A stretch of 64,000 nucleotides of DNA from Caloramator australicus RC3 (GTDB lineage: Bacteria; Bacillota; Clostridia; Clostridiales; Caloramatoraceae). Where the stretch lies: positions 1-64,000 of the forward strand of contig NZ_CAKP01000138.1 in the NCBI RefSeq assembly GCF_000297115.1. Reading direction: 5' to 3'. The position numbers and the translations under genes were made by a program. Each line of letters begins with the position of its first letter. The first letter of the stretch is position 1. The notes under the pieces were generated by a model. The model was not told the origin of the DNA. It saw only the letters and a list, made by a program, of their open reading frames with translations, and made no database searches. This document shows positions 61,004 through 64,000 of this stretch, one piece after another.

Positions 61004-63310
61004 TCAACAGTCTGATTTCTCTTTCCAAAACCTTTTTAATGTATTTATCACATCTTCATTTCCTTTTACTATTTTCAATGGTTTCCAAAGGTCAGGAATT
61101 AAATTATTATATGGTCTTTTTAAAAACCTATCATCAAACAATAGGGCAACTCCCCTATCATTTTCTGCCCTTATAAGCCTTCCAACTGCTTGCAACACTC
61201 TATTAAAGCCAGGATAAATATAAGCATATTCAAATCCCTTTCCAATCCTTTCATCAAAATATTCCTTTAGCACATTTCTTTCAAAATTAATCTGTGGAAG
61301 GCCTACACCTACTATACAAACACCTATAAGCTTTTCTCCCGGAAGGTCTATACCCTCACCGAATAGTCCTCCTAAAACTGCAAAGGCTACTAAGGTTTTT
61401 TCACTATCTTCGCTAAACCTTTTTAAAAAATCTTCCTTTTCTTTCTCCGTCATATCATTCCTTTGAACAATTAAATCTACATTATCCTGAGGGAACCTTT
61501 TTAAAATCTCGTTTAGGTATAAATAAGAAGGGAAAAACACTAAATAATTTCCCTTTTTATATGTTAGGCTTTTTATTCCATCAACAACCCTTTCATAAGT
61601 ATTTTCCCTATCATTAAGTCGCGTTGAAATGTATGGGTTAAGCATAACACAAATATTTTCCTTTGAAAAAGGAGAGGAAAGTTTAAGTTTATAAGAACCA
61701 TCCCCACCTAAAAGGTCCATATAATAACTTAAAGGAGTAAAGGTAGCTGAAAATAAAATAGCTGCTTGTGCTTTATCCATAATGCCCTTTAATATTTTAG
61801 AAGGATTAATACATAATAATTTAACTAAAATATCTTCCTCCCTTAAAAAAAGCGTTCTATAATTTTCATCATAAAGTTCCACTATTTTTTTAAATCTTTT
61901 TATATCAAAATACAAGTTTAATAATTCTTCATCTTTAATTAAATTTTTTAGGACAAATTCCTCTACAACCTCTTCACATTTGTTTATTCCATTTAAAAAC
62001 TCATCTTCTATCGTCATAGCGACTTTATCCATTTCAATGCTTTCTCTTAGCCCATTAAAATACTTTATGACCCTTCCTAAAGCTAAATTCAATTTTCTAA
62101 AGGATTTAAATTTTTGCTTAACTTTATAAAACTCATTATATGATAAAGTTATAGAAAACATATCCCTTGCTCTATCCACAAGGTTATGGGCTTCGTCTAT
62201 AAGATAAACATAATCGTTTTTGCTTTCAAAGGAATATCTTTTTAAGCTTGAGGTTATGTCAAATATATAATTATAATCGCAAATTATAACATCGCAAAAC
62301 ATTGATAAATCTAATGAAAATTCAAAGGGACAAACATTGTATCTTCTCGAGAGTTCTTCTATCCTTCCCTTATCAAAAAAATCCATAGAAAGAGAATGTA
62401 AAAGAGCATCGTTTATTCTATCATAATGGCCCTTAGCAAACTGGCATTCCATAGGATTACATTTTAGCTCATTAGGACATATTTTTTCCTTTGAAGTTAA
62501 TGTTATTGATTTAATAATCAAACCATTTTCCTGCAAAAGCTTTATAGCATCCTCTGCAGAAGCTTTTCCAACTGTTTTTGCAGTTAAATAAAATATTTTT
62601 GAAGTAGGGCCTAATAACGTCTTAAGAGCAGGAAATAGAGTCCCCATCGTCTTTCCTGTCCCGGTAGGGGCTTCCAAAAAAAGTTTTTTTCCCTCCATTA
62701 TCGTTTTATATACCGCAACTGAGAGTTTTCTTTGACTTTCCCTAAAGGCTGGATAGGGAAATTTTATTTCCTTTATCGTTTCATTTCTTTCATTAATATG
62801 TTCTAATGACTTTTCTAGAAACTTTATGTAACCCTCAACCAGTTCGTCAAAAAACTCTTTTAAATCATTGATTGTATAATCATATTCAAAGGCTCTACTT
62901 TCTAAGGAATCTGTATTAACATAGATTAATCTGACTTTTATTCTTTCTAAATTATTTTCCTTAAGAAACATATAAGCATAGCACCTTGCCTGAGCAAGGT
63001 GCATAAAATTTACATCTATATCCTCTATTTTCTTTGTTGTTGTTTTTATTTCTTCTAAAGTATAAATCTCTCCAAATCGCAATCCATCTATTCTTCCTGA
63101 AATTTCAATACTATATTTTCCGTTTTTGATTAAATGCTTAACATAAACCTCAGCCTGATCATTTTTTCCGTAATTTTTTTGAATCATCCTATGAATCCGT
63201 GCACCCTCCTGTGCCCTATCAACAGTAGCTAATAATCCTGTTTCTATATCGCCCCTTCTTAATATAAATTCCACAAGTTCCCTTACTGAAATTCTTATTA
63301 ATTTTTCCAT
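61004..63310 (-). CDS. DinG/XPD family helicase fused to an N-terminal RecB-like nuclease domain
   Basis: The 768 residues begin with a PD-(D/E)xK nuclease-like domain: H40, D75 in GRIDGL, E87 and K89 in LEEIKTT, and a QARCYAYM motif. The helicase part has Walker A EAPTGTGKT near 215. It also has four cysteines likely for [4Fe-4S] (CPNELKC, ECQF, VCPF), DEAH-like YLIDEAHNLV and motif VI AVGRLIRAENDRG. Family members unwind DNA 5'-3'. The nuclease fusion suggests combined processing, as in Cas4/AddB-like enzymes. GAGAGGGG precedes the ATG. Confidence 0.88.
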   Translation of the reverse strand: MEKLIRISVRELVEFILRRGDIETGLLATVDRAQEGARIHRMIQKNYGKNDQAEVYVKHLIKNGKYSIEISGRIDGLRFGEIYTLEEIKTTTKKIEDIDVNFMHLAQARCYAYMFLKENNLERIKVRLIYVNTDSLESRAFEYDYTINDLKEFFDELVEGYIKFLEKSLEHINERNETIKEIKFPYPAFRESQRKLSVAVYKTIMEGKKLFLEAPTGTGKTMGTLFPALKTLLGPTSKIFYLTAKTVGKASAEDAIKLLQENGLIIKSITLTSKEKICPNELKCNPMECQFAKGHYDRINDALLHSLSMDFFDKGRIEELSRRYNVCPFEFSLDLSMFCDVIICDYNYIFDITSSLKRYSFESKNDYVYLIDEAHNLVDRARDMFSITLSYNEFYKVKQKFKSFRKLNLALGRVIKYFNGLRESIEMDKVAMTIEDEFLNGINKCEEVVEEFVLKNLIKDEELLNLYFDIKRFKKIVELYDENYRTLFLREEDILVKLLCINPSKILKGIMDKAQAAILFSATFTPLSYYMDLLGGDGSYKLKLSSPFSKENICVMLNPYISTRLNDRENTYERVVDGIKSLTYKKGNYLVFFPSYLYLNEILKRFPQDNVDLIVQRNDMTEKEKEDFLKRFSEDSEKTLVAFAVLGGLFGEGIDLPGEKLIGVCIVGVGLPQINFERNVLKEYFDERIGKGFEYAYIYPGFNRVLQAVGRLIRAENDRGVALLFDDRFLKRPYNNLIPDLWKPLKIVKGNEDVINTLKRFWKEKSDC

Positions 63311-63323
63311 TACGTCCCCTCTC

Positions 63324-64000
63324 TTATTTTTTATTGTTAAAAAGATGAATTACATTACCTTCTTTATGGATCTTTCTTTTTGGTTTTTCTTCAACCACCA
63401 TTTCCTCAACTTTTTCATCCAAAAGCTTAATAAGCTCTTCTAGCTCTTTAGGGTCTATATTCTGCCAAAAGTCCTGCATTTCAGGATTGCTATATATTTC
63501 ATTCTTAGTCATTAAGATTTCATCGATATTTACTGGGGTGTCAAAAACATCCTGCAATCTACTCCTGTCGCTTCTTTTCATTAGTTTATTACCAAAATGG
63601 CTAAGATCGTAAATTAGGAATGGATCATTTAAAAGGTCATATGAAGAATATCCTTCTTTTAGTATTATTTCGGCATCGTTAAAAATAAAATCAAAATTAA
63701 CTTTTGATATATAGCAAGGCTGAATAATAGGAATAAAATAACTTAAAGGAATAACAAAATATTTTACTAAATAGGCTGAAACTATAAAATAATTTTCATA
63801 ATAGTTCTTTGATTCATCATTATCTATTCCTAAGGCATAATTCACAAATTCGTCCTTATTTATACTTAATGCTGCTAATGTTTTGTCTAAAAGTTTTTGG
63901 AGCATGGTTTTGTTTTTAATATATCTTTTTAGACAGCTAACAGTATAAGGATTCATGTTCCCAAAGAAATTTTCAAATAGCTGAGCCGCTATTGGTAACC
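63324..64000 (-). CDS. Unknown protein, incomplete at the right window edge
   Basis: The frame is open to the window edge. Residues before the ATG at 63956 (LPIAAQLFENFFGN) continue in frame, so the visible part is the C-terminal 225 residues of a longer protein. It has a Tyr/Phe-rich middle (YFVIPLSYFIPIIQPCYI) and an acidic to basic C-terminus (EELIKLLDEKVEEMVV, then KPKRKIHK). I do not recognise a family. It ends 14 bases before the nuclease-helicase gene, so the two are likely cotranscribed and perhaps act together. Confidence 0.7.
   Translation of the reverse strand, partial: LPIAAQLFENFFGNMNPYTVSCLKRYIKNKTMLQKLLDKTLAALSINKDEFVNYALGIDNDESKNYYENYFIVSAYLVKYFVIPLSYFIPIIQPCYISKVNFDFIFNDAEIILKEGYSSYDLLNDPFLIYDLSHFGNKLMKRSDRSRLQDVFDTPVNIDEILMTKNEIYSNPEMQDFWQNIDPKELEELIKLLDEKVEEMVVEEKPKRKIHKEGNVIHLFNNKK

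Noticed and set aside
1-64000. CRISPR arrays, tRNA or rRNA genes
   Set aside because: I saw no regular repeat-spacer series and no tRNA cloverleaf or rRNA stretch in either strand.

Overview
The window is a low-G+C, spore-forming Clostridia chromosome, probably a thermophilic or otherwise extremophilic member of the Clostridiaceae (Caloramator/Fervidicella-like). The genus is an inference from gene content and the OLE RNA, not a measured match. Almost every gene lies on the minus strand. Only a broken insertion-sequence fragment at the left edge and one MFS transporter near 60 kb lie on the plus strand.

Left to right (reverse of transcription): 1-1 kb, the end of an ISLre2/UPF0236-type element abutting a truncated xerD; 1-7 kb, spoIIM, an ADP-ribose pyrophosphatase, spo0A (sigma-H promoter overlapping a 0A box), spoIVB, recN and argR; 7-17 kb, nadK, tlyA, dxs, oapA, a large OLE RNA, a divergent PAP2 gene, ispA, xseB, xseA, folD, a TsaD paralogue and nusB; 17-23 kb, the asp23/amaP/DUF2273 envelope group and the complete spoIIIAA-AH operon; 23-27 kb, a Cys/acidic protein, efp, an Xaa-Pro peptidase, aroQ, an endonuclease IV-like protein and aroK; 27-33 kb, a type IV pilus set (pilB, pilT, frameshifted pilC, pilD, four pseudopilins); 33-38 kb, aroE, yqeG, sigK, udk, a U32 peptidase and an O-methyltransferase; 38-45 kb, a CPBP protease, queT, ylbF, rnj, fur, a 46-residue four-CxxC protein, feoB, feoA and DUF1292; 45-54 kb, ruvX, an aldo/keto reductase, ireB, an amidase, an aminotransferase, alaS with its T-box, an AI-2E-type permease and a PRC-barrel protein; 53-58 kb, mnmA, iscU, iscS, iscR and rarA; 58-64 kb, a tandem glycine riboswitch before a frameshifted PTS_EIIC_2-type membrane gene, the MFS gene, a nuclease-helicase of the DinG/XPD family and a partial unknown gene.

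The most notable system is OLE RNA (11205-11771). It is a roughly 567-nt, G+C-rich structured RNA in the isoprenoid operon, directly before the gene for its membrane partner OapA. Here the OapA reading frame runs into dxs without a stop, apparently because of one extra base in an A7 run. The second is a tandem glycine riboswitch in front of a membrane protein annotated as a PTS IIC, which suggests that this protein moves glycine or a related compound.

Three clear reading-frame anomalies sit at homopolymer runs (oapA/dxs, pilC, PTS IIC), and spoIIM lacks a usable start. Homopolymer sequencing error should be excluded before biology is inferred from them.
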